From Nitrospira sp. (GTDB lineage Bacteria > Nitrospirota > Nitrospiria > Nitrospirales > Nitrospiraceae), in NCBI GenBank assembly GCA_023248215.1, contig JAHFEW010000043.1, forward strand, positions 1 to 37,822: DNA of 37,822 nucleotides, in the 5' to 3' direction. The notes beneath the pieces were generated by a model. The model made no database searches. It had not been told where the DNA came from and was given only the letters and a program-made list of their open reading frames with translations. A program made the translations under genes and the position numbers. Position 1 is the first letter of the stretch. Every line of letters starts with the position of its first letter. Of the stretch, positions 14,973 to 23,522 are shown in pieces.

Positions 14973-16127
14973 ATGATGACTCGTATCGTCCTGCTGGTCT
15001 TGGATGGGTTCGGCATCGGTGCTTTGCCCGATGCGGATTCCTATGGCGATGGCGGCTGCAACACCCTCCAGCGGTTGGCGGCCATTTCCAAAGGACTGGC
15101 CCTGCCGAATCTCGAACAACTCGGCCTCGGGCACCTGGGACAATTTCAAGGCATCCGACCGATGGTTCAGCCGGAAGGTTGCTTCGGGGTTCTCGGCTTT
15201 ACCACAAAGGGGAAGAATTCACTCTCCGGGCATTGGGAGTTGGCCGGCTACCTGATCGAAGCAGGCGAGCGTCCTTGCGAGACGTTCACGGGCGAGTTGG
15301 CGACGGCACTGGAAGCCGCGTTGGGCCAGAAGACCCTGGGCAACTGCAGGGCGGTGAGCCTCGAGCCGATCGCCGAGTTCGGTGGGCAGCATCAGAAATC
15401 TGGCACGCCGATCGCCTGGATCGATACGACGGGCACCATTTTTCTGGCGGCGCATGAGCAGGTGGTTCCGGTGGAAGAACTGTATCGCTTGGCACGTGAA
15501 GCCAGGAAGTTGCTGAAGCAGCTCCTGCCCATCGTGCGAGTCGTGGCCTGTCCTTTCGTCGGACAGCCGGGCAGATTGACGGTGACGGAGCGGCGGCGGG
15601 ATTTTGCGGTGGAACCGCCTGGTCTCACGCTGCTTGATCACTTGAGCCGGGCCAGCCAGCTCGTGATCGGGGTGGGAAAGGTCGGCGACCTGTTTAGCGG
15701 ACGCGGGGTGACCAGGTCTGTTCCCCTGTTTCAGCCGGAAGCGGTCATGGATGAAGTTGTGGGAATGTTCAGCAAGGTGCCCCGTGGGTTGATCTACGCC
15801 AACCTCCCGGTGATCAGCCCCGATCTCCACACCACGGTGTCGATGTTGCAACAATTCGATCGCCGGCTCCGCGACCTTCAAGAATGCCTCAAGATCGGCG
15901 ATGTCTTGATCATCACCGGTGATCATGGCTTCGATTGCGCCAGACCAACACCGGGACATTCGCGAGAGTATGTGCCCTGTCTTGTGACCGGCCCTCGCCT
16001 CGCGCGCGGCGTGGATCTGGGGACCAGGACGACGGCAGCAGACCTTGGCCAGACGATCGGAGAAGCGCTCGGAGCGACCAGGCTACCCTGGGGCGACAGT
16101 TTCCTCGATGCCCTGAGGTCCCGTTAG
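14973..16127 (+). CDS. deoB: Phosphopentomutase-like protein (DeoB family, divergent)
   Basis: DeoB interconverts ribose or deoxyribose 1- and 5-phosphates, feeding DeoC encoded just upstream. The 384-aa product has the alkaline phosphatase-superfamily core: VLDGFGIGALPDA with D11, TGDHGFD with D317 and H318, and GHSREYVP with H329. The order around the nucleophile differs: the usual Asp-Thr before the (x-x)-Gly-His is here N82-S83 in GKNSLSGHWEL. The metal-ligand stretch usually written DxxYGH is replaced by ISPDLH (D284, H286). The protein is also a little shorter than E. coli DeoB (407 aa). These changes may alter metal use or substrate, so the exact activity is less certain than the family. 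No ribosome binding site precedes the ATG; MetMet gives two possible starts. Confidence 0.85.
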   Translation: MMTRIVLLVLDGFGIGALPDADSYGDGGCNTLQRLAAISKGLALPNLEQLGLGHLGQFQGIRPMVQPEGCFGVLGFTTKGKNSLSGHWELAGYLIEAGERPCETFTGELATALEAALGQKTLGNCRAVSLEPIAEFGGQHQKSGTPIAWIDTTGTIFLAAHEQVVPVEELYRLAREARKLLKQLLPIVRVVACPFVGQPGRLTVTERRRDFAVEPPGLTLLDHLSRASQLVIGVGKVGDLFSGRGVTRSVPLFQPEAVMDEVVGMFSKVPRGLIYANLPVISPDLHTTVSMLQQFDRRLRDLQECLKIGDVLIITGDHGFDCARPTPGHSREYVPCLVTGPRLARGVDLGTRTTAADLGQTIGEALGATRLPWGDSFLDALRSR

Positions 16128-16150
16128 AGACGTGAGGGAAAGGATTAATT

Positions 16151-16615
16151 GTGTCGTTTGACGCCACGCTGAAAACACTCGGCATCGAGTTGCCGACTCC
16201 TCCCAAACCAGTGGCCAGTTATGTGCCGGCAGTCCTCGTTGGTGATCTGCTCTATCTCAGTGGGATGTTGCCGTTTCGCGATGGTCAGGTGGTCATCACG
16301 GGGAAGCTCGGCCAAGATGTCACGGTGGAGCGCGGAGCCGAGGCGGCCAGACTTGCGCTGCTCAATGCCCTGGCGGTGGTGAAGCACGAACTGGGTTCAT
16401 TGGATCGCGTGCAGCGGATCGTGCGTGTGGTGGGCCATGTCGCGTCTGCCGCAGGGTTTGCGCAGCAGCCTGCGGTGATCAACGGGGCGTCAGATTTGCT
16501 GGTGCAGATTTTCGGTGAGAGTGGTCGCCATGCCAGAGTCGCGCTCGGTGCGGCGGAGTTGCCGTTGCATGCGGCGATTGAACTCGAATTGTTGGTCCAG
16601 GTCAAAAAATCCTAG
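16151..16615 (+). CDS. RidA/YjgF/YER057c/UK114-family protein
   Basis: The 154-aa product belongs to the Rid superfamily, whose RidA members deaminate reactive enamine/imine intermediates made by PLP enzymes. The sequence YVPAVLVGDLLYLSGMLP followed by GQDVTVERGAEAARLALLNAL and the long spacing to VRVVGHVASAAGF match the longer, Atu1774-like branch rather than classical RidA. The C-terminal GRHARVALGAAELPLHAAIELELL block lies where RidA carries its substrate Arg and Glu, in part conserved (R after GRHA). The GTG start has AAAGGA upstream and lies 23 bases after deoB, so co-transcription is likely. Function in this branch is not established; imine hydrolysis is inferred. Confidence 0.85.
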   Translation: MSFDATLKTLGIELPTPPKPVASYVPAVLVGDLLYLSGMLPFRDGQVVITGKLGQDVTVERGAEAARLALLNALAVVKHELGSLDRVQRIVRVVGHVASAAGFAQQPAVINGASDLLVQIFGESGRHARVALGAAELPLHAAIELELLVQVKKS

Positions 16616-16656
16616 ACGTTTCTTGCCCGTTCCTTTCTCGAGTCCCTCCACTCGCC

Positions 16657-16686
16657 TTGACATCAAAAAAATCCGCTTGTTATAGT
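16657..16686 (+). promoter_or_regulatory. Sigma70-type promoter for the IPT/TIG operon
   Basis: A perfect TTGACA (16657-16662), an 18-base spacer containing seven consecutive A residues, then TATAGT (16681-16686). Initiation near 16693 would give an untranslated leader of about 160 bases before the ATG at 16856. The rest of the 240-base gap holds no gene. Confidence 0.6.
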
Positions 16687-16855
16687 CCGTGAGTTCCTTG
16701 GCTTGACGCCGCACCCCCCATCCGGCCCTTCTGCCTCAGTTGCGTGGGGTTTCCGTGCCACGTGCGGGGCGCTTGTCTGACATGCACTCGTGTAGGCCGC
16801 GTTCAGGTCTCCTGGCCTGGCTCACTCGCAGGTTGTTGCTAGGGAGTACCATCCC

Positions 16856-18532
16856 ATGAAATCCATTGCTCGCGTGATCGTCGGCTTCGCGTTTCTCGCG
16901 GGGCCGTATTTTTCTGGAGTGGCCCAAGCGGAGGTGCCGGCGCTCCATCCCAATGCCGCGGTGCCGGGAGCGACGCTCTCGATCACCGGGAAGGGATTCG
17001 GCCCCTTTAAATCGACGCGTTACAATCAGGTGACCTTCCAGGGAGCGCCCGCCCTCATCCAACGCTGGGAACCCGATATCATCGAGGTCCGAGTGCCGTC
17101 CCAGGCCACCAATGGCCCGGTGGATGTCATCATCGGCAAGAAGCACCTGAAAACAGGGGCGTTCACTCGCCTGCAGCCGACGATTCAATCCTTGGCGCCG
17201 GCGGAGGCCGAGCCGGGGACGATTCTGGAAATCACCGGCGAACATTTCGGCAATACCGCCGGGCCGCGCGATCCAAACACGATCTTTGGCGTCAATAGCG
17301 TGGTGGTCGGCGACGTGACCGTGCGCGTGCGCAAATGGCGGGACGACAAAATCGAGGTCGAACTACCGGCCAATGTCCAGACCGGCGAAGTCGTCATTCG
17401 AATGGCCTCGTCCGACCCGCTCGCTGATGGATCCTGCTGCGCGCCGGTTCGGCAGGTGGTGAGCAATGCGATGCCGGTGAAGGTTCTGGCCTCGGTGCGT
17501 GTGGATCCGGTGAGCGGTCCAGTGGGAACCAAGGTCGTGTTATTCGGAAAGGGATTTGGCACGACGAGAAGCCCCGAGGACGGGGTCACGTTCGGCGGTC
17601 GCCCCGCGACGGTGTCCCAGTGGAGCGATACCGCCATTGTGGTGCATGTGCCGTTGGATGCGCAGAGCGGTCCTGTCGTCATGAAACGAAACGGCCAGGA
17701 GCGCACCGTCGGAACCTATACGGTGCAGATCCCCCGCGGAGGGGGCCTCACGCCGTCTCAGGCCCCGATCGGGACGTTGTTGAAGATTATCGGGGAAAAT
17801 TTCGGGTTTTACTCCGAGGCCGGAGCGACTCCTTATAATTATTTGGATTTTTCGCTGAGTGAAAATACCGTGGAAATCGGCGGCGTGCCAGCCATTGTCT
17901 ACAGGTGGGGCAACGACCGAATTGATGTTTGGGTACCCTACAGCGCAAAAAGCGGTCCGGTGGTGGTGAAACGCGCCGCTAATACTCCCAAACCTGACGG
18001 CACCTGCTGCGCCGAGCACAAATTGCTGGAGATTGAGGTCGGTCTGTTCACATTGGTCACCCCGAAAATCGATTCCTATAATCCGACCTCAGGAGGATTG
18101 GATGACGTGGTGACGATTACGGGAAGCGGGTTCGGGAAGTTTCTCAAAACTGCGGAGCCGAGCAAGGTGATCACAGACAGCGTCTATGCGAGGACGGCTC
18201 CGGAGTTGGGGGAGAACGTGTCGCGCACCGAGGTATTGTTCAACGGGGTGGGAGCGATTGTGCTGTCCTGGACGGATAGCGAGATTAAGGTCCGCATCCC
18301 TCACCGCAATGTTTATGGAGTCGGCAAGGCGGGCGAGTTCAATCCCGATCTTTCGTCGGGGCCGTTGGTGGTCCGTCGCGGATCCTGGGATCTCTTGCCG
18401 GACGGATCGTGCTGCACGCCGAAAAAATGGGTGACGCTGGAGGCAGGGACGTTTACGATTCAATCCACGGGGTTGCCCGATGCGAGCTACTGGCGCAATC
18501 CTAGCACTGAGAATACTCACCACCAACAATGA
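16856..18532 (+). CDS. Exported IPT/TIG-repeat protein
   Basis: The 558-aa product starts with a Sec signal peptide and likely cleavage after VAQA (residue 25). Five IPT/TIG immunoglobulin-like repeats follow, at about 27-108, 109-212, 213-290, 296-402 and 404-536. Each shows the pattern P...G...I.G..FG...., then VRIP-type strands, then SGPVVV. A short motif recurs at the ends of repeats 2, 4 and 5: DGSCCAP (C194-C195), DGTCCAE (C384-C385) and DGSCCTP (C519-C520), with no other cysteines in the mature protein. The likely site is periplasm or cell surface; the ligand is unknown. AGGGAG before the ATG supports the start. It ends in an ATGA overlap with a YCF48-like gene, so the two products probably act together. 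Confidence 0.85.
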   Translation: MKSIARVIVGFAFLAGPYFSGVAQAEVPALHPNAAVPGATLSITGKGFGPFKSTRYNQVTFQGAPALIQRWEPDIIEVRVPSQATNGPVDVIIGKKHLKTGAFTRLQPTIQSLAPAEAEPGTILEITGEHFGNTAGPRDPNTIFGVNSVVVGDVTVRVRKWRDDKIEVELPANVQTGEVVIRMASSDPLADGSCCAPVRQVVSNAMPVKVLASVRVDPVSGPVGTKVVLFGKGFGTTRSPEDGVTFGGRPATVSQWSDTAIVVHVPLDAQSGPVVMKRNGQERTVGTYTVQIPRGGGLTPSQAPIGTLLKIIGENFGFYSEAGATPYNYLDFSLSENTVEIGGVPAIVYRWGNDRIDVWVPYSAKSGPVVVKRAANTPKPDGTCCAEHKLLEIEVGLFTLVTPKIDSYNPTSGGLDDVVTITGSGFGKFLKTAEPSKVITDSVYARTAPELGENVSRTEVLFNGVGAIVLSWTDSEIKVRIPHRNVYGVGKAGEFNPDLSSGPLVVRRGSWDLLPDGSCCTPKKWVTLEAGTFTIQSTGLPDASYWRNPSTENTHHQQ

Positions 18533-19512
18533 GGCGTGGGACATTGCCCACTTTGGCGTTTGCATTCTGCCTGTTTGTCGCCCTACTGGTTTCCGGTACG
18601 GTTGAGGCCGTTTCTCCGGAAGCGAAGGTCACCGTGGCCATGCAGAAAAGCGGTTCTGAGGCCACGCTTCTGGGGATGTTCTTCCACGATCCTCAACTCG
18701 GCTGGGCGGTCGGCTCGGGCGGGACGATCCTCAAAACGACCGACGGCGGCCGTAAATGGAAGAAAGTGTCCAGCGGAACCACGGCGCTGCTGACGGCCGT
18801 GTATTTCCGTGATGCCCGTCGCGGCTGGGTTGTGGGTGCCAATGGAACGGTGCGGTCGAGTCAGGACGGCGGAGAGACCTGGAGCGTCATGGTGGTGTCT
18901 ACCCAGGCGCCGTTGTATGGGATTGCGTTCGTGTCGCCTCTAAAGGGCTGGTTGGTCGGCGGCAATGGCACGATTCTTCAGACGACGGATGGGGGAGAGA
19001 ACTGGACGGATCAAGCCAGCGGCACGAGCGCGGCGCTGCACTCCATCGCCTTGACGAACGAGCAACATGGGACGATTGTCGGTGCGTTGGGAACGATCCT
19101 CACGACGTCTGACGGCGGCGGGACCTGGTCCCCACAAATCAGTCAGAGCTCCGCGACTTTTTTTGATGTGGCCTTTGCAGACGAGGCGAACGGCTGGGCG
19201 GTCGGGAATGCCGGCGCGTTGTTTCAAACGACCGACGGCGGAACCCATTGGATCGATCGCACGCTACCCTGCGGACGAACCTGCAACAAGCTCACAGATC
19301 TGATCCGTGTGCGCTTCACCGATGCTCAGCAAGGCTGGATCGTGGGAGAACATGGCCAGATTCTGAGAACGAGCGATGCGGGGTTTAATTGGGTTGAAGA
19401 AGCCAGCCCTGTGAAACGCTCCCTCATGGCCCTGAGTTTTCCACGCACGACCGCCGGGTGGGCGGCAGGCGAGGGGGGAACCATCATCTCGATCAGCTCC
19501 GGCCGACGGTAG
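18529..19512 (+). CDS. Exported YCF48-like beta-propeller protein
   Basis: The 327-aa product has an N-terminal hydrophobic segment (LAFAFCLFVALLVSG), then about six BNR/YCF48-type repeats. Examples are GWAVGSGGTILKTTDGG, GWVVGANGTVRSSQDGG, GWLVGGNGTILQTTDGG, GWAVGNAGALFQTTDGG and GWIVGEHGQILRTSDAG. Such repeats form a seven-bladed propeller in the photosystem II assembly factor YCF48. In non-phototrophs related proteins are exported and of unknown role, often encoded beside other secreted scaffolds. A CGRTC pair near residue 250 may form a disulfide. Its ATG overlaps the stop of the IPT/TIG gene, so translation is coupled. Photosynthesis is not implied. Confidence 0.85.
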   Translation: MRRGTLPTLAFAFCLFVALLVSGTVEAVSPEAKVTVAMQKSGSEATLLGMFFHDPQLGWAVGSGGTILKTTDGGRKWKKVSSGTTALLTAVYFRDARRGWVVGANGTVRSSQDGGETWSVMVVSTQAPLYGIAFVSPLKGWLVGGNGTILQTTDGGENWTDQASGTSAALHSIALTNEQHGTIVGALGTILTTSDGGGTWSPQISQSSATFFDVAFADEANGWAVGNAGALFQTTDGGTHWIDRTLPCGRTCNKLTDLIRVRFTDAQQGWIVGEHGQILRTSDAGFNWVEEASPVKRSLMALSFPRTTAGWAAGEGGTIISISSGRR

Positions 19513-19536
19513 CCTCCTCGGTTCGGCCTCGCGCGT

Positions 19537-20274
19537 TTATCCCAATCGTCCCAACCGACTCTGCACAATACTGAGCGCAGTAACCGCCGCGGTGTCCGCA
19601 CGGAGAATGTGCGTGCCCAGACTGACGGCGTGACATCCCTGCATGAGGGCCAGTGAGAGTTCTTCCTCGGCCCATCCCCCTTCAGGGCCAATGACCAGGG
19701 CCAGGCTTTCTGTGAGGAGGGCGGGCAGGGGCACTCTCGACAAAGCCAATGCCTCTCGGCGTTCTGCCAAGATCAGTGAACAGGTGGCTGTGGAGGTTGA
19801 AAAGAACCGCCGCGAATCCAGTGGTTCCAACACATGTGGGGGCTGCCACTGTTCGGATTGTTGCGCCGCCTCGGTGGCGATACGCTGCCAGCGGGACACC
19901 TGAGTTGCAATCCGTCCGGATTGCGGTCGCACGACGCCATGTTGTGAGACCAGAGGAAGAATCGTCCGGACCCCCAACTCGCTCGCTTTCTGCACGACCC
20001 AATCCATGTGGTCGCCCTTGAGTAGGGCCTGCGCAAGCAGCAGGGGCGGACCGGTCTCAATCGGACCATGCAGTTGGTCGAGAATCTGGACCGTCAAGCC
20101 CTGTTGTGCCAGCTCCGTCACCCGCACACGATACCGCCGTCGATGCTCATCGGTGAGCCAGAGGAACTCCCCCGGTTTCACACGTAAACTGGCCCGCAGA
20201 TGATGGCAGAGATCGCCGGTGAGCGTGATCTCGGTTCCATGAATGTCAGAGGAGGGGATGAAAAATGCCGGCAT
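19537..20274 (-). CDS. rsmE: 16S rRNA m3U1498 methyltransferase RsmE
   Basis: A SPOUT methyltransferase that modifies U1498 of 16S rRNA. The 245-aa product has the N-terminal PUA-like domain (LTGDLCHHLRASLRVKPGEFL), the family block LLLAQALLKGDHMDWVVQKASELGV, then LPLVSQHGVV. The trefoil-knot SAM site is VIGPEGGWAEEEL with LGTHILRADTAAVTAL. It lies 35 bases after dnaJ on the same strand, a common arrangement, and is likely the last gene of the grpE-dnaK-dnaJ unit. It converges on the YCF48-like gene with a 24-base gap. Confidence 0.96.
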   Translation of the reverse strand: MPAFFIPSSDIHGTEITLTGDLCHHLRASLRVKPGEFLWLTDEHRRRYRVRVTELAQQGLTVQILDQLHGPIETGPPLLLAQALLKGDHMDWVVQKASELGVRTILPLVSQHGVVRPQSGRIATQVSRWQRIATEAAQQSEQWQPPHVLEPLDSRRFFSTSTATCSLILAERREALALSRVPLPALLTESLALVIGPEGGWAEEELSLALMQGCHAVSLGTHILRADTAAVTALSIVQSRLGRLG

Positions 20275-20309
20275 GGTGGTCGGCGGATTCAGGCGGGCAA
20301 TGTGTCGGT

Positions 20310-21422
20310 CTACTCGAAGAAGGTTTTCATTTTGTCCAGGAATCCTTCGCCCTCGGTGTCCTTCGTATAGCCACTTTCCTTGGCGAATTCTTCGAGCAAT
20401 TCTTTTTGTCGCGAACTGAGCTTCGTCGGAATGTCGATTTTGACGTTGAACATTTGGTCTCCGGTATGACCGCCTTTGAGACTCGGAAATCCGAGTCCCT
20501 TCAGCCGGAGGACTTTGTCCGGTTGCGTGCCGGCAGGAATCTTCATGAAGGTGTTCCCTTTGAGGGTCGGCACCTCCACCCGTCCGCCCAGGATTGCAGT
20601 GACCAGATTCACGGGAAGATCGCAGGCGATATCCTGGCCTTCGCGGCGAAAGAGAGGATGGGGTTTGACAGTCACGGCGACATACAGGTCTCCCTGCGGG
20701 CCGCCTTGGACTCCATGCTCGCCTTCATTCGCCAGGCGTAGTCTCATGCCCGATTCGATACCGCCGGGAATCTGCACGGAAAGCACGCGTTCCTTGCGGA
20801 GACGCTGCCGCCCACCGCAGACCGGGCAAGGCTCGGTAATGATTTGTCCCACCCCTTCGCACTGGCCGCAGGGGCGGCTGACGCTGAAAAAACCCTGCTG
20901 GAACCGCAACTGGCCTTGCCCTTTGCAGGCCGGGCACATCTTGATGGCGGTGGCTGACCGCGCGCCGGTGCCTTTACAGTCGGAGCAGGTTTCCCATCGG
21001 GGGATTTTGAGTTTCGCTTCCTTCCCGAATACGGACTCTTCGAACGTGAGATCGAGGTTGTACTGCAGATCGTTGCCGCGTTCGGCCCGTGCGCGGCCGC
21101 GTGGCTGGCCGAAGAAATCCTCGAAAATGTCGTTGAAGATATCGCCGAACCCACCCTGTCCGCCGAAGTCGAAGCCCTCCGCCCCTTGCGGCCCACCCGC
21201 ATGGCCGAAGGTGTCGTACCGCCGCCGTTTGTCCTGGTCGCTGATGACTTCGTAGGCTTCGTTGATTTCTTTGAACTTTTCTTCCGCTGTTTTTTTGTGT
21301 TCGGGGGACGCGTGGAGATCCGGATGGTGCTGGCGGGCGAGTTTGCGGAATGCCTTTTTGATCTCGTCGTCGGAGGCGGTCCGTTCAATACCGAGAGTTT
21401 CGTAGTAGTCGCGCTTGGCCAC
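20310..21422 (-). CDS. dnaJ: Chaperone DnaJ
   Basis: Co-chaperone that delivers unfolded clients to DnaK and stimulates its ATPase. The 370-aa product has a full type I layout: J domain with the HPD motif (RQHHPDLHA), a Gly/Phe-rich linker (GGPQGAEGFDFGGQGGFGD), four zinc-finger repeats (CSDCKGTG, CPACKGQG, CGQCEGVG, CPVCGGRQ) and the C-terminal substrate-binding domains. The last CxxC repeat lacks the usual final Gly spacing. The GTG start at 21422 has no strong ribosome binding site; the first ATG-like position fits the family N-terminus MAKRDYYE. A strong hairpin lies between dnaK and this gene. Confidence 0.97.
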   Translation of the reverse strand: MAKRDYYETLGIERTASDDEIKKAFRKLARQHHPDLHASPEHKKTAEEKFKEINEAYEVISDQDKRRRYDTFGHAGGPQGAEGFDFGGQGGFGDIFNDIFEDFFGQPRGRARAERGNDLQYNLDLTFEESVFGKEAKLKIPRWETCSDCKGTGARSATAIKMCPACKGQGQLRFQQGFFSVSRPCGQCEGVGQIITEPCPVCGGRQRLRKERVLSVQIPGGIESGMRLRLANEGEHGVQGGPQGDLYVAVTVKPHPLFRREGQDIACDLPVNLVTAILGGRVEVPTLKGNTFMKIPAGTQPDKVLRLKGLGFPSLKGGHTGDQMFNVKIDIPTKLSSRQKELLEEFAKESGYTKDTEGEGFLDKMKTFFE

Positions 21423-21431
21423 GTGGAATTG

Positions 21432-21496
21432 TTGTCCGGTCTACTGTGCGGCACGACCGAGTTCCACGCAGTGGTGAAACCCGGTCGTGCGGACAA
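21432..21496 (-). other. Large hairpin in the dnaK-dnaJ intergenic mRNA
   Basis: GCACGACCG (21451-21459) pairs with CGGTCGTGC (21482-21490) without mismatch. The stem extends through one wobble pair into GTT/AAC and then, past a three-base bulge, into an inner CCAC/GTGG hairpin. An outer arm (TTGTCC 21432-21437 with GGACAA 21491-21496) may close it. There is no T-tract after it on the minus strand, so it is more likely an mRNA stabiliser or processing site than a terminator. It lies just upstream of the weak dnaJ start. Confidence 0.75.
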
Positions 21497-21507
21497 TTAC
21501 GAGTGAG

Positions 21508-23436
21508 TTACTTCTTGTCCTTATCTACTTCTTCGAACTCCGCATCCACGACCTTCTCGTCGGTCTTGGTCTGCGAGCCGCCGCCGTCTCCGGCAGAAGC
21601 GCCGGCATCTGCGCCGGTACCTGCCCCCGCTGAGGCTTTCTTGTACATTTCTTCGGCGAGCTTGTGAGAGGCCGCCGTCAGCGTTTGTGTCGCGGATTCG
21701 ATGGCTCCTGGATCGTCGCCTTCCATAGCCTTGCGCAGTCCGGCGATGGCTTCGGTGATCTTGGCTTTGTCGTCTTCACCAATCTTATCACCGTGCTCGC
21801 TGAGGTTTTTCTCGGTCGTATACAGCAGAGAGTCGGCCTGGTTGCGGGCTTCGGCCACGCGGCGACGTTTCTTGTCGTCTTCCGTATGGGCCTGGGCGTC
21901 CCTGACGAGCTTATCGACTTCATCCTTGCTGAGCCCGCTGGAGGCCGTAATTTTAATGGACTGTTCCTTCTGCGTGGCCAGATCTTTGGCCGCGACATGG
22001 ACGATACCGTTGGCATCGATGTCGAAGGAGACTTCGACCTGCGGCATCCCGCGCGGGGCGGGCGGAATTCCGACGAGATCGAATTGCCCCAGCAGCTTAT
22101 TGTCGTTCGCCATTTCACGCTCGCCCTGGAAGACCCGAATGGTCACGGCGGTCTGATTGTCGGCGGCGGTGGAGAACACTTGGCTCTTCTTCGTCGGAAT
22201 CGTGGTGTTCCGCTCGATCAGTTTCGTAAAGACGCCGCCGAGCGTTTCAATGCCGAGTGACAACGGCGTGACGTCCAACAACAGCACGTCTTTCACTTCG
22301 CCCTTTAACACACCGCCTTGCACGCCGGCCCCGATGGCGACCACTTCATCCGGGTTCACGCCGCGATGCGGCTCTTTCCCGAAGAAGTCTTTGACAACCT
22401 GGATGACTTTCGGCATCCGGGTCATGCCGCCGACCAGGACCACCTCTTGAATATCCTTAGCGCTCACGGCTGCGTCGGCCAACGCCTTCCGGCAGGGCTC
22501 GATGGTCCGCTGAATGAGGTCGTCGACGAGTTGCTCCAGCTTGGCACGGGTCAGCTTGAGCACCATATGCTTGGGACCGCTGGCATCCGCCGTAATGAAA
22601 GGCAGATTAATTTCGCTTTCCTGCGAAGAGGAGAGCTCAATCTTCGCCCGCTCAGCCGCTTCCTTGAGCCGCTGCAGCGCCATGCGGTCTTTGCGCAGGT
22701 CGATGCCTTGATCCTTCTTAAACTCCTCAACGAGCCAATCCATCACGCGCTGATCGAAATCATCACCGCCGAGATAGGTGTCGCCGTTCGTGGACTTCAC
22801 CTCAAACACGCCTTCGCCGATCTCGAGGACGGAGACGTCGAAGGTGCCTCCGCCGAGGTCGTACACGGCAATGCGTTCATCTTTCTTCTTGTCGAGACCA
22901 TAGGCGAGCGAGGCCGCCGTCGGTTCGTTGATGATACGGAGCACGTTCAAACCGGCGATCTGCCCGGCATCCTTGGTGGCTTGGCGTTGACTGTCGTCGA
23001 AGTAGGCCGGAACCGTGACCACCGCTTCGGTGACCTTTTCGCCGAGGTAATCCTCGGCGGTCTGCCGCATTTTCTGCAGAATCATCGCCGAGACTTCCGG
23101 TGGGCTGTAACGCTTCCCGCGCAACTCGACGTGCGCATCCCCGTTATCCGCCTCCACCACTTTGTAGGGGAGCCGCTTCATGGCTTCCTGCACCTCGCGA
23201 CTGCGGAACTTGCGTCCCATGAGTCGTTTCACAGAGAAGATGGTGTTTTCGGGATTGGTGATGGCTTGCCGCTTGGCAATTTGTCCCACCAAGCGCTCGT
23301 TCTTGTCGGTGATGCCCACCACCGACGGGGTCGTGCGACTTCCTTCCGCATTGGCGATGACGACCGGGTCTCCACCGCTCATGATGGCGACGCAGGAGTT
23401 CGTCGTGCCGAGGTCGATTCCGATGACTTTGCCCAT
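21508..23436 (-). CDS. dnaK: Chaperone DnaK (Hsp70)
   Basis: ATP-driven chaperone working with DnaJ and GrpE. The 642-aa product begins [15 protein letters not shown], with the phosphate-1 loop. It continues with [30 protein letters not shown] in two adjacent blocks, phosphate-2 [10 protein letters not shown], the linker [15 protein letters not shown], and the substrate domain with [14 protein letters not shown]. The tail ends in [12 protein letters not shown]. The frame is open six codons further upstream, but AAGGAG lies eight bases before the ATG at 23436, so I use it. Transcribed after grpE with an 86-base gap. Confidence 0.98.
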   Translation of the reverse strand: MGKVIGIDLGTTNSCVAIMSGGDPVVIANAEGSRTTPSVVGITDKNERLVGQIAKRQAITNPENTIFSVKRLMGRKFRSREVQEAMKRLPYKVVEADNGDAHVELRGKRYSPPEVSAMILQKMRQTAEDYLGEKVTEAVVTVPAYFDDSQRQATKDAGQIAGLNVLRIINEPTAASLAYGLDKKKDERIAVYDLGGGTFDVSVLEIGEGVFEVKSTNGDTYLGGDDFDQRVMDWLVEEFKKDQGIDLRKDRMALQRLKEAAERAKIELSSSQESEINLPFITADASGPKHMVLKLTRAKLEQLVDDLIQRTIEPCRKALADAAVSAKDIQEVVLVGGMTRMPKVIQVVKDFFGKEPHRGVNPDEVVAIGAGVQGGVLKGEVKDVLLLDVTPLSLGIETLGGVFTKLIERNTTIPTKKSQVFSTAADNQTAVTIRVFQGEREMANDNKLLGQFDLVGIPPAPRGMPQVEVSFDIDANGIVHVAAKDLATQKEQSIKITASSGLSKDEVDKLVRDAQAHTEDDKKRRRVAEARNQADSLLYTTEKNLSEHGDKIGEDDKAKITEAIAGLRKAMEGDDPGAIESATQTLTAASHKLAEEMYKKASAGAGTGADAGASAGDGGGSQTKTDEKVVDAEFEEVDKDKK

Positions 23437-23522
23437 GGGTTGGCTCCTTCGCAAAAGATATCAGTATGTGAACGTGTCAGCTGTTTTCGTGACGGCTGTT
23501 CGGCTTGCCTGCGGCTCGGTCC

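Noticed and set aside
18529-19512. Evidence of photosynthesis from a YCF48-like protein
   Set aside because: YCF48-like propellers are common in non-phototrophs and no photosynthesis gene is present.
19500-19536. Terminator between the YCF48-like gene and rsmE
   Set aside because: A GGCCGA/TCGGCC inverted repeat exists, but the loop is long and no T-tract follows on either strand.
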